Shown here in pieces: positions 9,881 to 20,750 of a stretch of DNA of 64,000 nucleotides. Origin of the DNA: Triadica sebifera (taxonomy: Eukaryota; Streptophyta; Magnoliopsida; Malpighiales; Euphorbiaceae). The stretch spans positions 2,919,332-2,983,331 of the forward strand of contig CM042904.1 of assembly GCA_023653625.1 (NCBI GenBank), read 5' to 3'. Below the pieces are notes generated by a model that worked only from the letters and a program-made list of their open reading frames with translations, did not search any database and was not told the DNA's origin. Position 1 is the first letter of the stretch. The number at the start of each line of letters is the position of its first letter. A program made the translations under genes and the position numbers.

Positions 9881-12800
9881 TTGGGAGCCACTGATTTTTT
9901 TGGGCGTAAAGAGGATGATGCTACGACAACATAATATTGGCTTGACAGGACTGAGCGAGTGTTTGAGGATATGAATTGCACCACAGAGCAGAAGTATAGA
10001 TATGTAGTGTCTCTGTTACAGGAATGGGTACATGATTGGTGGAGGACAATAAAAAAAGGCCCCAGACCCCAGTTCCTCCCACTTGGAACTTTTTCTTAAT
10101 GGAATTTAAAGAGAAATATATTCCCAGAGAGTATTTAGATATGAAGGAGCAGGAATTTTTAGACCTGAGGCAAAATAACATGACAGTGGGTGAATATGAG
10201 AAAGAGTATAGTCGACTTAGCAAATATGCAGAAGAGATTATTAAAAATGAGATTGACTTGTGTCGACGATTTGAGAGAGGAATCAGGGCACATATTAGAG
10301 GTAGAATAGCTGTGTCTCGAATTAAGAATTTCACCAGGTTGGTGAGAGCTGCAGAAAGTGTAGAAAAAGCTGATGTAGATGAAAGGAAGACAGCGGCTTA
10401 GAGCCATGGCAAGAGACCCTTTTTCCCACCAGCCACAGGATTCTCATTGGGTAAGAAGGCTAGATCTTTCGGAGATAGATTTTAGACTAGAACTCAGGGG
10501 CAGAGTGCTTTTAGTAAACGAGGTCAACCCGGAGGCTCGACGCCCTCACATGTTAGTGCTCCAACTGTAATAGGAGCCAGATTTACCACATATCCCTTAT
10601 GCCAGTACTGTGGTAAGTATCATAATGGAGAGTACTAGATGGCATCTAGAGTCTGCTACCAGTGTGGAGCGGCAGGGCATATGAGGAAGGATTGTCCATT
10701 CCGTAGTCAGGGTACAGAGTTAGTTGGAACGAGTCCAGTATTGACTCAGAGATCTGCACCAGCTAGAGGCAGAGGTTGGGGACAGTTCAGAGGGGGCCGT
10801 ATAGGGCCGAATCAGATTGCCACAGAGACAGTAAATCGAGCTAGGAGTAGCAGAGCAGCGCCAGCCAGGGCATATGCTATGAGAGCTAGAGAAGAGCTGG
10901 ATACTCCAGACGTCATAGTAGGTAAATTTTCTCTCTTTGGCTCAGATTTATTTGCTCTAATTGATCCCGGGTCTACACATTCTTATATTTGTACAATACC
11001 ACCGAATGAGGGTAAAATACAGATAGATACATTGGGATATGATATAATGGTAACAAATCCTCTAGGCCATAGTGTAAAAGTGAACAAAGTATATAGACAA
11101 TTGCCTCTAGTGATTATGAGTGAGCAGTTCCCAGCGGATCTTATTGAACTCCCCTTCCGTGAATATGATGTCATTTTGGGCATGGACTGGTTGGCCCGAA
11201 ATGATACATTGGTGGATTGCCAGGGCAGAAAGGTAGTCTTTAGAAGGCCAGGACATGATGACATGGAAATACATGATGATAGACAAAGATTATCAACTAA
11301 TGTAATTTCTGCTATGAAAGCACAACGACTAATCAGAAAGGGGTGTGAGGCGTATCTGGCACATGTGGTGGATACGAAAAGGGAGAGTCCGAAACTTCAG
11401 GATATCCCTACGGTATGTGAATTTTCAGATATTTTTTCTGAGGACTTGTCGGGTTTACCACCAGATCGGGAAGTAGAGTTTGCAATAGATCTGTTACCTG
11501 GCATAACTCCTATATCTATTACTCCTTACAGGATGGCTCCAGTCAAGCTAAAAGAATTGAAAGTTCAGTTGCAAGAATTACTTGACAAGGGATTCATCCG
11601 ACCTAGCGTATCCCCCTGAGGTGCACCAGTATTGTTTGTGAAGAAGAAATATGGAACCCTACGACTGTGCATAGATTACATGCAGCCGAATAAAATGACA
11701 ATAAAGAATAGGTACCCCTTACCCAGAATCGATGATTTATTTGATCAGTTGAAGGATGAAGGGGTATTTTCTAAAATTGATCTTAGGACAGGATACCATC
11801 AACTGAAGATTAAAGAGAGTGATGTATTTAAAACAGATTTTAGGACTCGTTACGACCATTATGAGTTCTTAGTTATGCCATTTGGCTTGACAAATGCGCC
11901 AGCAGCTTTCATGGACATGATGAACAGGATATTCAGACCATACCTGGATCAGTTTGTAGTAGTCTTCATTGATGATATTCTAGTCTACTCGAGGACACGA
12001 GAGGAGCATGATCATCACTTGAGAATTGTGCTTCAGATTCTCAGAGAAAAATAATTGTATGTCAAATTGTCAAAATGTGAATTTTGGCTACAAGAAGTGG
12101 GTTTCTTGGGCCATGTTGTATCAGCTGAAGGTATAAGAGTTGATCCTAGTAAGATAGAAGCTATTCTGGATTGGAAGCCACCTCGGGATGTGACAAAGGT
12201 TAGAAGTTTTTTGGGATTAGCAGGCTATTACAGAAGGTTTGTGAAGGGATTTTCTTCTATAGCTGCACCCATAACACGATTGCTTCGAAAAGATGTTAAG
12301 TTTGAGTGGTCAGAAAAATGTCAAAATAGTTTTGACTGGTTGAAGGCTTTGTTGATAGAGGCACCAGTTCTGACGCAACCCATTTCAAGGAAGGACTTTA
12401 TGATATACAGTGATGCTTCACGAAATGGTTTAGGCTGTGTACTGATGCAAGAAGGCAAAGTGATAGCATATGCCTCTAGACAACTAAAGCCCCATGAGTT
12501 GAATTATCCCACGCATGATCTGGAATTGGCAACTATTGTGTTTGCTTTAAAGATTTGGCGACACCATCTGTATGGAGAGAAAAGTTATATTTATACAGAC
12601 CACAAGAGTTTAAAGTATTTACCTTCACAGATATAGCTTAATCTCAAACAAAGACGGTGGTTAGAATTGATTAAAGATTATGATTGTGTGATAGACTATC
12701 ACCCAGGGAAGACGAATGCAGTGGCCGATGCATTGAGTCAAAAGACCCTAACAGAATTGCGGATTCAACCTACTTTGCTTCAGAAAATTAAAGAAGCTCA

Positions 12801-14234
12801 AAGGCAGGACCCCAAACTGTGTGAAATAATTAAAGTTGTACATAAGGGAGATAGACCTGATTATTCTGTAGAATCTGATGACAGTGTGTATTTTAAAAGC
12901 AGATTATATGTACCTGATAAGGTAGAACTGAAGCAAGAAGTATTAAAGGAGGCACACAAATCAGTTTATTCTATGCATCCAGGTAGTAATAAGATGTACC
13001 AAGATTTGAAAGTATGTTATTGGTGGCCTGGTATGAAGAAAGACATCACTGAATTTACTACCAGATGTTTGACTTGTCAGCAGGTGAAAGCAGAACATCA
13101 ATTACCTTCAGGACTGTTACAACCTATCTCTATACCAGAGTGGAATTGGGAAAGAGTCACAATGGACTTTTTAACCAGCTTACCACTGACTCAGAGTAAA
13201 CATGATGTTGTATGGGTAATTGTGGATAGATTGACCAAATCAACACATTTTCTACCTATACAGATGAACTATTCTTTAAGCAAGTTAGCAGAATTATATG
13301 TGCAGGAGATAGTTTGACTCCATGGTGTGCCAATGTCTATCATTTCTGATAGAGACCCCAGATTCACCTATCAGTTTTGGAAGAGCTTTCAGGAAGCATT
13401 AGGCACTCGACTCAATTTTAGCACAACTTTTCATCCCCAAACGGATGGTCAATCAGAGAGGGTGATCCAGCTACTAGAAGACATACTACGAAGCTGTGTG
13501 ATAGAGTTTGAAGGTAGTTGGGACAAATACTTGCTTTTGATGGAGTTTGCTTATAATAATAGTCATCAGAGTAGTATCAGTATGGCTCCCTATGAAGCTC
13601 TATATGGACGGAAATGTCGAACTCCAATTTGTTGGATAGAACTCAGTGAACGGAAGATGGTAGGACCAGAGTTGATCCAATAGACTGAGGAAAAGGTCAG
13701 AATCATCAGGGACAGGCTTAAGGCAGCTAGTGACAGACAAAAATCCTATGCTCACTTGAAGCGAAGAGATATGGACTTTGCAGTAGGTGACAATGTGTTC
13801 TTGAAGGTGTCCCCTTGGAAGAAATTGCTTCGTTTTGGCAAAAAAGGCAAGCTGAGTCTCAGGTTCATAGGCCTTTATGAAGTACTGGAATGAGTGGGAC
13901 CAAAGGCATATAGATTAGCCTTACCTCTAGAATTGGATAGAATTCATAACGTGTTTCACGTATCTATGCTCATGAGGTATAGGTCTAATCCATCTCATGT
14001 CATTCCTGAGTATAAAGGTACAACCAGATTTAACATATGAAGAAGAACCAGTAGCCATACTGGCAAGAGAAGTGAAGCAACTCAGGAACAAACAGGTACC
14101 TCTAGTGAAAATCCTTTGGCGTAGTCACACCGTCGAAGAGGCAACGTGGGAAAACGAGGAAATCATGCGGAGCCAATATCCACAACTTTTCTATGATGAC
14201 CAATCAGGTATGATTTCGTGGAAAAAATATTTTA
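9881..14234 (+). pseudogene. Gypsy gag-pol remnant (gag, zinc knuckle, AP, RT, RH, IN, chromodomain)
   Basis: Gag enters at GATDFFG (about 9885) with WLDRTERVFEDMNC. It changes frame near a run of A's at about 10050, then continues as FKEKYIPREYLD and LRQNNMTVGEYEKEYSRL. A zinc knuckle CYQCGAAGHMRKDC is at about 10656-10697 and the protease LIDPGSTHSYI at about 10957. RT carries RYPLPRIDDLFDQL, DLRTGYHQLKI, MPFGLTNAPAAF and FIDDILVYS (11700-12000). RNase H has IYSDASRNGLGCVLMQ and ASRQLKPHELNYPTHDLELA. IN has an H-H-C-C region, TMDFL and FHPQTDGQSERV (13430-13460). The chromodomain-like tail LVKILWRSHTVEEATWENE lies in another frame (about 14100-14160). Nine in-frame stops lie at 10399, 10483, 10636, 11617, 12052, 12634, 13315, 13681 and 13891, with only two evident frameshifts. 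Confidence 0.92.
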
Positions 14235-14247
14235 AGAGGGAGATAAT
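14235..14247 (+). other. Polypurine tract of the gypsy element
   Basis: AAGAGGGAGATAA lies immediately before the right LTR, the expected position and composition of a plus-strand primer. Confidence 0.8.
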
Positions 14248-15857
14248 TGTCACGTCCATCAATTTAGGCCACAGTCGATACGGGTATTTCGCGACCGGAC
14301 GCGCCGGTCTTACCGGAAATCGTGCGCGTGCGGGGTCGGAATTGAGTCGATATGAACGAAGTCTAAATTGGGACCGAGAATAAATGAGAAATTTTATTTT
14401 AATCACGTAACACTGAAATTTTCACGAAAATCGACGAAAATGATGTCGGGACTGTAAAATATGCGATTTTTGCACTGTCATAAAATTGTAAACGGAGCAT
14501 ACCAAGACATAAAGAATATTAAGGCGGACTCCCATGTACATTTTGGTGTCAAAACTCAATCATTTAGGTCACCAAATTAAATAGATAAAATTTAACTTGC
14601 GGTACCGTAAAAATACCCAGAAAAATGTGATTTTTGCTTCGGTACTCCAATTTTCAAACTGAACATACCGAAATGTAGAGAAAATTAATTCATAAATAAT
14701 GGTATAATTAATTTTTGAAAATTTATTTATTTCGGGCTTGGAATTAATGGATTTAACAATTATGGAGAAAATAAATTAAAATAATAATAATATAATAATA
14801 ATAATAATAACAAAAAAAAGGAAGAAGTGGAATTCGTCCATAAGGCCATGAAAAGAAGAGATGAGACATCTCTCCATAAAAAATACAATATCACATGTTG
14901 ATGTCCCCCATACTTACAAATTAATTAATAAAAAAAACGTTGTCTTTATTGAATAAAATGAAGTAGTGGCCGGCCATCATTTCTCATTTTCCATATTTTC
15001 TTCATCTAAACAAATCCTAACCATCCATCTCATCCCAAGTTACTTCTTCTTCCTTATCTCTTTGCTTCTTCCTTCCCTTCTTTCATTTTTCTTCTTTTCT
15101 CTTCCAAAAACCGAAACATCTATTTCAATTTCTTCATTTCTTTTACTCTTTCTTAAGATTTCTATCATCTAATAAAAAATTTTAGTTTAGCAAGTGATAA
15201 ATTTAGGGGAAAGGAAATAATTTCCTTATGAATCTCAACCTAACCGAGACCTCTTAGTAAAGAAAGAGGAAAATTTTGGCTCGATCAAAGTTTAGAAATG
15301 GTAGTTTGAGTCTTCCATGTTTGGTTTGTGGTGAAGAAAAGACCAAAAGAAGCAAGGAGGTCACGAATTGGAGGAGTTCTAGGTAAAATAAATAAATAAA
15401 TAAATAAACAAATAAATATTTCATCTTTATTGATTCTTATTTCCTTGTAACTGAGAGCATTAAACTCTCTATTTATCATTTTCATGTGTTTCTTTTGTAT
15501 TCTATCATTTTCGTATCCTATGTTAGAATTTGTGAGTTATTCTTTTGTTTATATTTTTGACCGTGAGTTATGAGTAGGGAAACTTTTGTTTATCATCTCC
15601 ATATTCCATTGTAAGTTAAGAAAATCCATGTTTAAAGGAAGTTTTGCATGTTATGGGAGAAATTTTTATGATGGCCGAAGGAGGGATGATGAGTAGAAAT
15701 TTGGAATTTTGGAAAATTTAACTTGTCTTGGACGAGAATCCTAAGGAAGGATGAATTAATTAATTTGTAGTTAAATAAGGCAAGATTAATGAATGAACTT
15801 AAGCTAAAAAAAATGCTGGAATGAAATAAAAAAAATTAACCGAAAATATATTTATAT

Positions 15858-15897
<40 letters not shown>

Positions 15898-16660
15898 TTA
15901 TGAAGTTAATTATTATAATTAAGTTAATGAAGTTTAAGTTAAATAAAAATAAAAATAAATACATAAATAAATAAATAAAAATTGGACCAAAACTTAAGGA
16001 ATAAAATTTAGACAATATTATGAGTTAGTAATAATAAAATAATAATAATAATTAATTAAATTAAACAAATTAGTGAATTAAGTGAAAAATGTAATTTAAG
16101 CAAGAAAATAAAATAGTTGAATTAATTGTTGGGATAAATGAAAATTTAAATAAATAAAGATAATAAATAAATTGACTATAGTAAATAATAAGTTAGTAGA
16201 TTTCAAAAGAAATATAAAATTTATACCCGTAACTTAACGTGAGCGACGTTGGGTTAAATTTTAGAAATAAGTAGATTTTCGCTATTTGGAAGAATATTCA
16301 CTTCTAAATATTTGACAGTTAAATATAATTTTATTAGGCGCACATTCGACATAAGTGCCGACATCGGGTAAAGGAAAAGAGCCTGCAGACGCGAGAAGAC
16401 GATAAATTAGGTTTGTGCAATTATTTATAATAATGATCATTTATAAATAAATTTGATTTTATAATATATGAAATGGAAATAAATGAGTTTGAGAATACTT
16501 TTGTGTAATATATATATGTAAGTTTTAATTATTTATTTTATGGAAGTTATTGTATTTTGGTCCACGTATTAGCCTAGACTTGGCTCAGGGATTTATTGAC
16601 ATGCCAATAGGGTAAGAACTCTATGACATGTGGTTATCTTGGTTATGAGAGGTATTGACT

Positions 16661-16810
16661 GATCCTGTGGTTATCTTGGATCAGCTGTGGGGTTATGATT
16701 TAACCCTGGTCCTGTGATTTTCTTGGATCGAGACTGATCTTGTGGTTATCTTAGATCAGCTGAGAGGTTATGATTTGACCCCGGTCCTGTGAATTTCTTA
16801 GACCTTAACT
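16661..16810 (+). repeat. 75-bp tandem repeat within the LTR
   Basis: Two diverged copies (16661-16735 and 16736-16810), each with GATC.TGTGGTTATCTT, GATCAGCTG, GGTTATGATTT and CC.GGTCCTGTGA. The same unit type appears inverted at 7440-7625. Confidence 0.8.
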
Positions 16811-17435
16811 TTTCCATCGATTGACGGTACCCCGTGTTTCCCTATGATTGGGTCTATGACGTCTTAATATATGGGCTTATAAAAGTTTTATTTTAATAAA
16901 TAGATGTAATGTTGCGTTTTAAGTATGTGCTTATAATTTGACATATGAACAAAATTATATTCAAAAAAAATAATTTTACTGTTATTTATATTTATTGAAA
17001 ATGTTTATACCGGTTTATTTATATAAGTATAATTGTTTTTAAAGGTATTGTTTTATGAAAAAAAGAATTTCAACGATTTCCAATTATATATATATATGAT
17101 AATTATTATTATACATCATTGCACCACTGAGTTTAAAACTCAGAGCAGAAGTTTATTTTTCTCTCGCGCAGGTATCAGGACGAGGGTTTAGAGCGGTGAG
17201 TTATCTGTGTGTGCCGCTAGTTCAGTGAGTTCCACAAATAGAGCAGAGCAGCAGTGGTAGTCATCCGGATAGAGTTGGTTTCTTTTTGTAACTACTTATA
17301 TATATGCATATAAACAGTTTGTATATATTTATAACCAGTTGTGGTCATATGGACTATATGTGTAAAAATAAATATATAAATTAAAGTTTTAAAGTTTTAT
17401 TTTTTTTTATGCATATATGAGATGTGAATATAGGA

Positions 17436-17438
<3 letters not shown>

Positions 17439-17496
<58 letters not shown>
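17439..17496. repeat. TA microsatellite in the LTR
   Basis: About 29 TA units close to the 3' end of the right LTR. Confidence 0.95.
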
Positions 17497-17499
<3 letters not shown>

Positions 17500-17563
17500 T
17501 ATACAGGTAGTCGATGACATCACCTTACCTGACTATGACGTATAAGGATAAGGAGATGTTACA

Positions 17564-17568
17564 ATTAT
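17564..17568. repeat. Target-site duplication ATTAT, right
   Basis: Exact repeat of 9169-9173, directly after the LTR terminus TTACA. Confidence 0.85.
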
Positions 17569-17672
17569 TACTAATTTATAATTTTATTCTAAAATATATG
17601 TATATTATTTTATTTTTATATTTTTTAATTGAACTCTGTTAGTAAAATTATTCTTGGCTCCGCAACGAAAAA
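17569..17672 (+). mobile_element. 3' terminal part of the hAT-like element (displaced by the gypsy insertion)
   Basis: Continues the non-coding 3' flank of the hAT remnant and ends with TTCTTGGCTCCGCAACG. TTCCTGGCTCCGCCACTG-type termini are typical of this plant hAT-like family. The exact end and its target duplication were not resolved. Confidence 0.45.
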
Positions 17673-18249
17673 AGCTCCCGTTCCTGCTGAGCCACCTTTT
17701 TTTTTTTTGGTTAAATGCTGAGGCATAGTTTTATTATATAGATAATAATTACAATTTGATTTCAATTTGATCATCCTTTTTGGCTTTTATTACAAAAGTG
17801 CCACGGTCAGTGTTGTTTCTATTTGTGACATTTGTATCTCATAACCGACTTCGTTGAAAACCATACATATTATATATTTGTTATATTCTTGGAATTTATT
17901 TACTCAGGAAAAAGAAAATAACTAAATAAATAATGTTCGCCAACTTTGTTGATATTTTTGGTATTCTTCCAATTTTTTTTCCTAATGTATTGGACAATTT
18001 CGAATTCTTATTTCCTATACCAAAATAATTAATTTTCAACATTTTTGGTACTCTGTTTTTTTTTTCTATACCATAATATTAATTTTCATCATTTTTATTT
18101 GTAAAATTAGCTCTCCAAATTCTTATTTTCAATCACATATAACTTTTAAAAATTATAAATAATTCATATGTACTCACATAAATTAATCATTTCTTAGTAT
18201 TTATTAAAGAAAAGAGTACAGCATACAAATATGGTAAAAACAACCTTTT
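17673..18249. other. AT-rich intergenic DNA
   Basis: No coding signal or recognisable element. Confidence 0.6.
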
Positions 18250-18257
18250 CCAATTAG

Positions 18258-18966
18258 TAGGGCTGTAAATAAACCAAGTCAGCACAAGCTATTTGGGTCT
18301 TAATTCAGAAAAAAAAACTCATTTGAAATCATCTATTACTATTAATGAGCCGAGTTCAAACTCAAATCCGAGCTCAAAAACCTTATCAGCTCAAATTTGA
18401 GCTTAATATTGTTGGGTTCGTTAGCTCGTGAACATATTTATTTACAAATTCGCGAACATGTTCGTTTAAAAAGCTCGCAAACATATTCAATTACTAGCTC
18501 GCAAACGAGTTTATTTAAAAGTTTGCGAATATGTTCGTTTAAAAGCTTGTGAACGTGTTCATTTGAAGCTCGTTTATGCTATATTTTGTTATCAAACTCG
18601 AGCTTTTATCATTATTAGTTAACAAACCGAACTCGAGTTTTTATTATTATTAGTTAATGAGCTGAATATGAGCTTTTGTCATTATTAATTAACGTGTCAA
18701 ATTCGAATTTTTGTCATTATTAATTAACGAGCCGAACTCGAGCTTTTGTCATTATTAGTTAACGAGTCGAACTTGAGCTAAACTTGTTAAGTATAATAAA
18801 CGAACTTTTTACAAGCCGAATTCGAGCCGTTTGCAAACTTAATAATTTTCAAACGAGTCGAACTCGAAGTATAAAAGTACGAATTGAACTCGAGTCTGTA
18901 ATAAACTTAAATGAGCCAAGCTCGAGCTCACCAATATTTGGCTCAATTCGATTCGTTATAGTCCTA
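18258..18966. mobile_element. Non-autonomous hAT-like element (MITE-like), copy 1
   Basis: The left end TAGGGCTGTAAAT and the complement of the right end (TAGGACTATAA) form a short imperfect terminal inverted repeat. The flanks are CCAATTAG (18250-18257) and CCAATTAT (18967-18974), matching at 7 of 8 bases, the target duplication length of hAT elements. The interior is non-coding and rich in AACTCGAGCTC-type words. Around 18595-18785 is a degenerate roughly 40-bp tandem unit: CGAACTCGAGCTTTTGTCAT followed by TATTAGTTAACGAG. A related element is at 60288-60701. Confidence 0.7.
18595..18785. repeat. Degenerate approximately 40-bp tandem repeat inside MITE copy 1
   Basis: Four to five successive units of the form (A)AACTCGAGCTTTT-TCATTATTAGTTAACGAGCC, with many substitutions. 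Confidence 0.7.
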
Positions 18967-18974
18967 CCAATTAT

Positions 18975-19379
18975 GTGTCAAAATGTGAAATTATAAAAAT
19001 ACATTTATGAATTTAATTTCTTTTTTATTTTACTAAATTTTGTAGATATTTTTTGAAATAATGAATTTTTATTTTAGTAAGTTATTTACTTTAAGCCTAA
19101 TTAATGTTATAACAAATTAATAATTTTATTTTTATATATGATTTTGTTATATTAGGCCTTAAAAAATCTTCCATCTTAATTTTATTCAAAATTTATAAAA
19201 GTTTAATGGAACTAAAATTAGTTTATTAAGTAATTTTTTTTTCAAATTAAATTATTTTTAATAAACATATAATTTTGAATTCTTAATCTTTCATTTTTTT
19301 AATTTTTATATTGCTTTCGTTTTTATGGATGTATGATTTACTTTATATTAACTTTTTTTTATAAAATTTTTACTGACAT
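18975..19379. other. AT-rich intergenic DNA
   Basis: Nothing recognisable. Confidence 0.6.
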
Positions 19380-20750
19380 TTAGCATTATTCATAAGGAAA
19401 AATTTGTGGCACCCACTGATACAGCCAGAAAATCCTCACCAACTGTACCGATGTATGCCACAATATTGTTTTACGGAAAAACTCATTAAATTAAAAATTT
19501 CACATTTAAAACCTGTTCAGTTATCATAATGCAATTAATGTATAAAATCAGTATAATAAAACCTCGATCCAACGATCAATATAATAATATGAAATATGTT
19601 TCTGATTTCCCTAGTCTCATATTACAAAAATACATTATAAAATAATATTACATGTTCTTAAAAACCAACAACATGTAAAATGTTATTCCAAAATGTCCCA
19701 TGACATAAACAAAATATAAAGATGCCATGAATGTACACACCTTAACTGGGTGCTCTCTGACTGAAATTTGGTGGCTTGCTGCTTTACCAGTCAACTCCTG
19801 TCTACCGGCTCCGAACCTGTGTATAGAAAACTCACATGCTAAGCAAACTAATGTTTAATGGTACATATGTACATAAAAATTCTACATTTAACCCATGTCA
19901 TACCATGTCATGCAATTCATCTCATCATTATTCTTAGAATCATTCATTCTAGTTGTTTCATACCTCAATGCAAGTTTACATGTCTATTAATACTATGGAC
20001 ATCATGTGACATTACCATGTATATTATACACATATACATATATCTCATACCTAATACCATATCATATTACATGATATTAGCATTACAAACAATTACATTT
20101 TAATATATTTACCACCTAAGCCTTTTTAAGCTTGTTACATTAATATTTCTTAGCCCAAAATTCTCTATAGTTGACTATTTAGATGCGGGATATAAGTTAG
20201 GGACGCTCATAGCCAAGGTTAAGCCACCCAACTTACAACCTGCAATCGTTCACACTGAGCTCCTCAAGTCAATGACGTTTCATAACTCAAGCTTAAGTCA
20301 CATTGATTGAGTATAATAATACATGCTAGCATATCTAAGATCAAATGCTCATAATACCTGAGTCACCTTGTCCTTATATAAAAGTATCTCATACAGTATC
20401 GTTTACCGCTCTCAATGATATATCATTTATCCTATGTCAAGTCCAAGCCTAGAGAATTCGACTTTTTATCTCATAAATATTTATCTTTCGATTCATTTTA
20501 AAACATATGTTATTACTAGCATTCACTTTATCACATGCTATTACCAGCATTTACTTTTTTATTTATGCATTATTATATCCAATACATAAATATCATATCG
20601 TACCATTTACACGTTATTTACCATGTACACACATTCTATAACATGTCATTAATCCCTTTAACAAATAGATCATAAAATCACAATTATATATATTATACTT
20701 TTACACAGTTTCACGGGCGTGAACTATTTATTCACGACTGTGAAGGAACC
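19380..20750 (-). repeat. LTR-like non-coding sequence, probable minus orientation
   Basis: Non-coding. Its minus strand contains GGTTCGGAGCCGGTAGACAG (near 19810), a pattern like the transition downstream of the promoter in gypsy-type LTRs. The right edge (20710-20744) has two copies of the 14-bp palindrome TTCACGNNCRTGAA. The assignment as LTR is by resemblance only; no coding region or matching partner was found, so borders are approximate. Confidence 0.4.

Larger units (their letters stand above)
9174..17563 (+). mobile_element. Ty3/gypsy chromovirus-type LTR retrotransposon, internally deleted and dead
   Basis: The element begins TGTCACG and ends GTTACA, is flanked by ATTAT on both sides, and has gag, protease, reverse transcriptase, RNase H, integrase and a chromodomain-like C-terminus in Ty3/gypsy order. 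The right LTR is about 3.3 kb (14248-17563). The left LTR keeps only its first about 707 bases (9174-9880) and then jumps straight into gag, so the rest of the left LTR, the primer binding site and the start of gag are missing. The domain style (DPGSTHS protease, FIDDILVYS reverse transcriptase, chromodomain-like end) fits the Tekay/Del-type chromoviruses. It sits inside a hAT-like remnant. Confidence 0.9.
14248..17563 (+). repeat. Right LTR of the gypsy element (about 3316 bp)
   Basis: Begins TGTCACG and ends GATGTTACA, followed by ATTAT. It contains a pyrimidine-rich stretch at 14985-15150, AT-rich low-complexity DNA at 15840-16200, two about 75-bp internal repeats (16661-16810: TGTGGTTATCTTGGATCAGC style), a GC-richer patch with CTCTCGCGCAGGTATCAGG at 17160-17180, and a long TA microsatellite. 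The long LTR with no ORFs fits Tekay/Del-type chromoviruses. A U3 promoter is not obvious by eye. Confidence 0.85.

Noticed and set aside
9921..10334. 137-codon ORF on the minus strand
   Set aside because: It is antisense to clear gypsy gag coding sequence and has no motif of its own.
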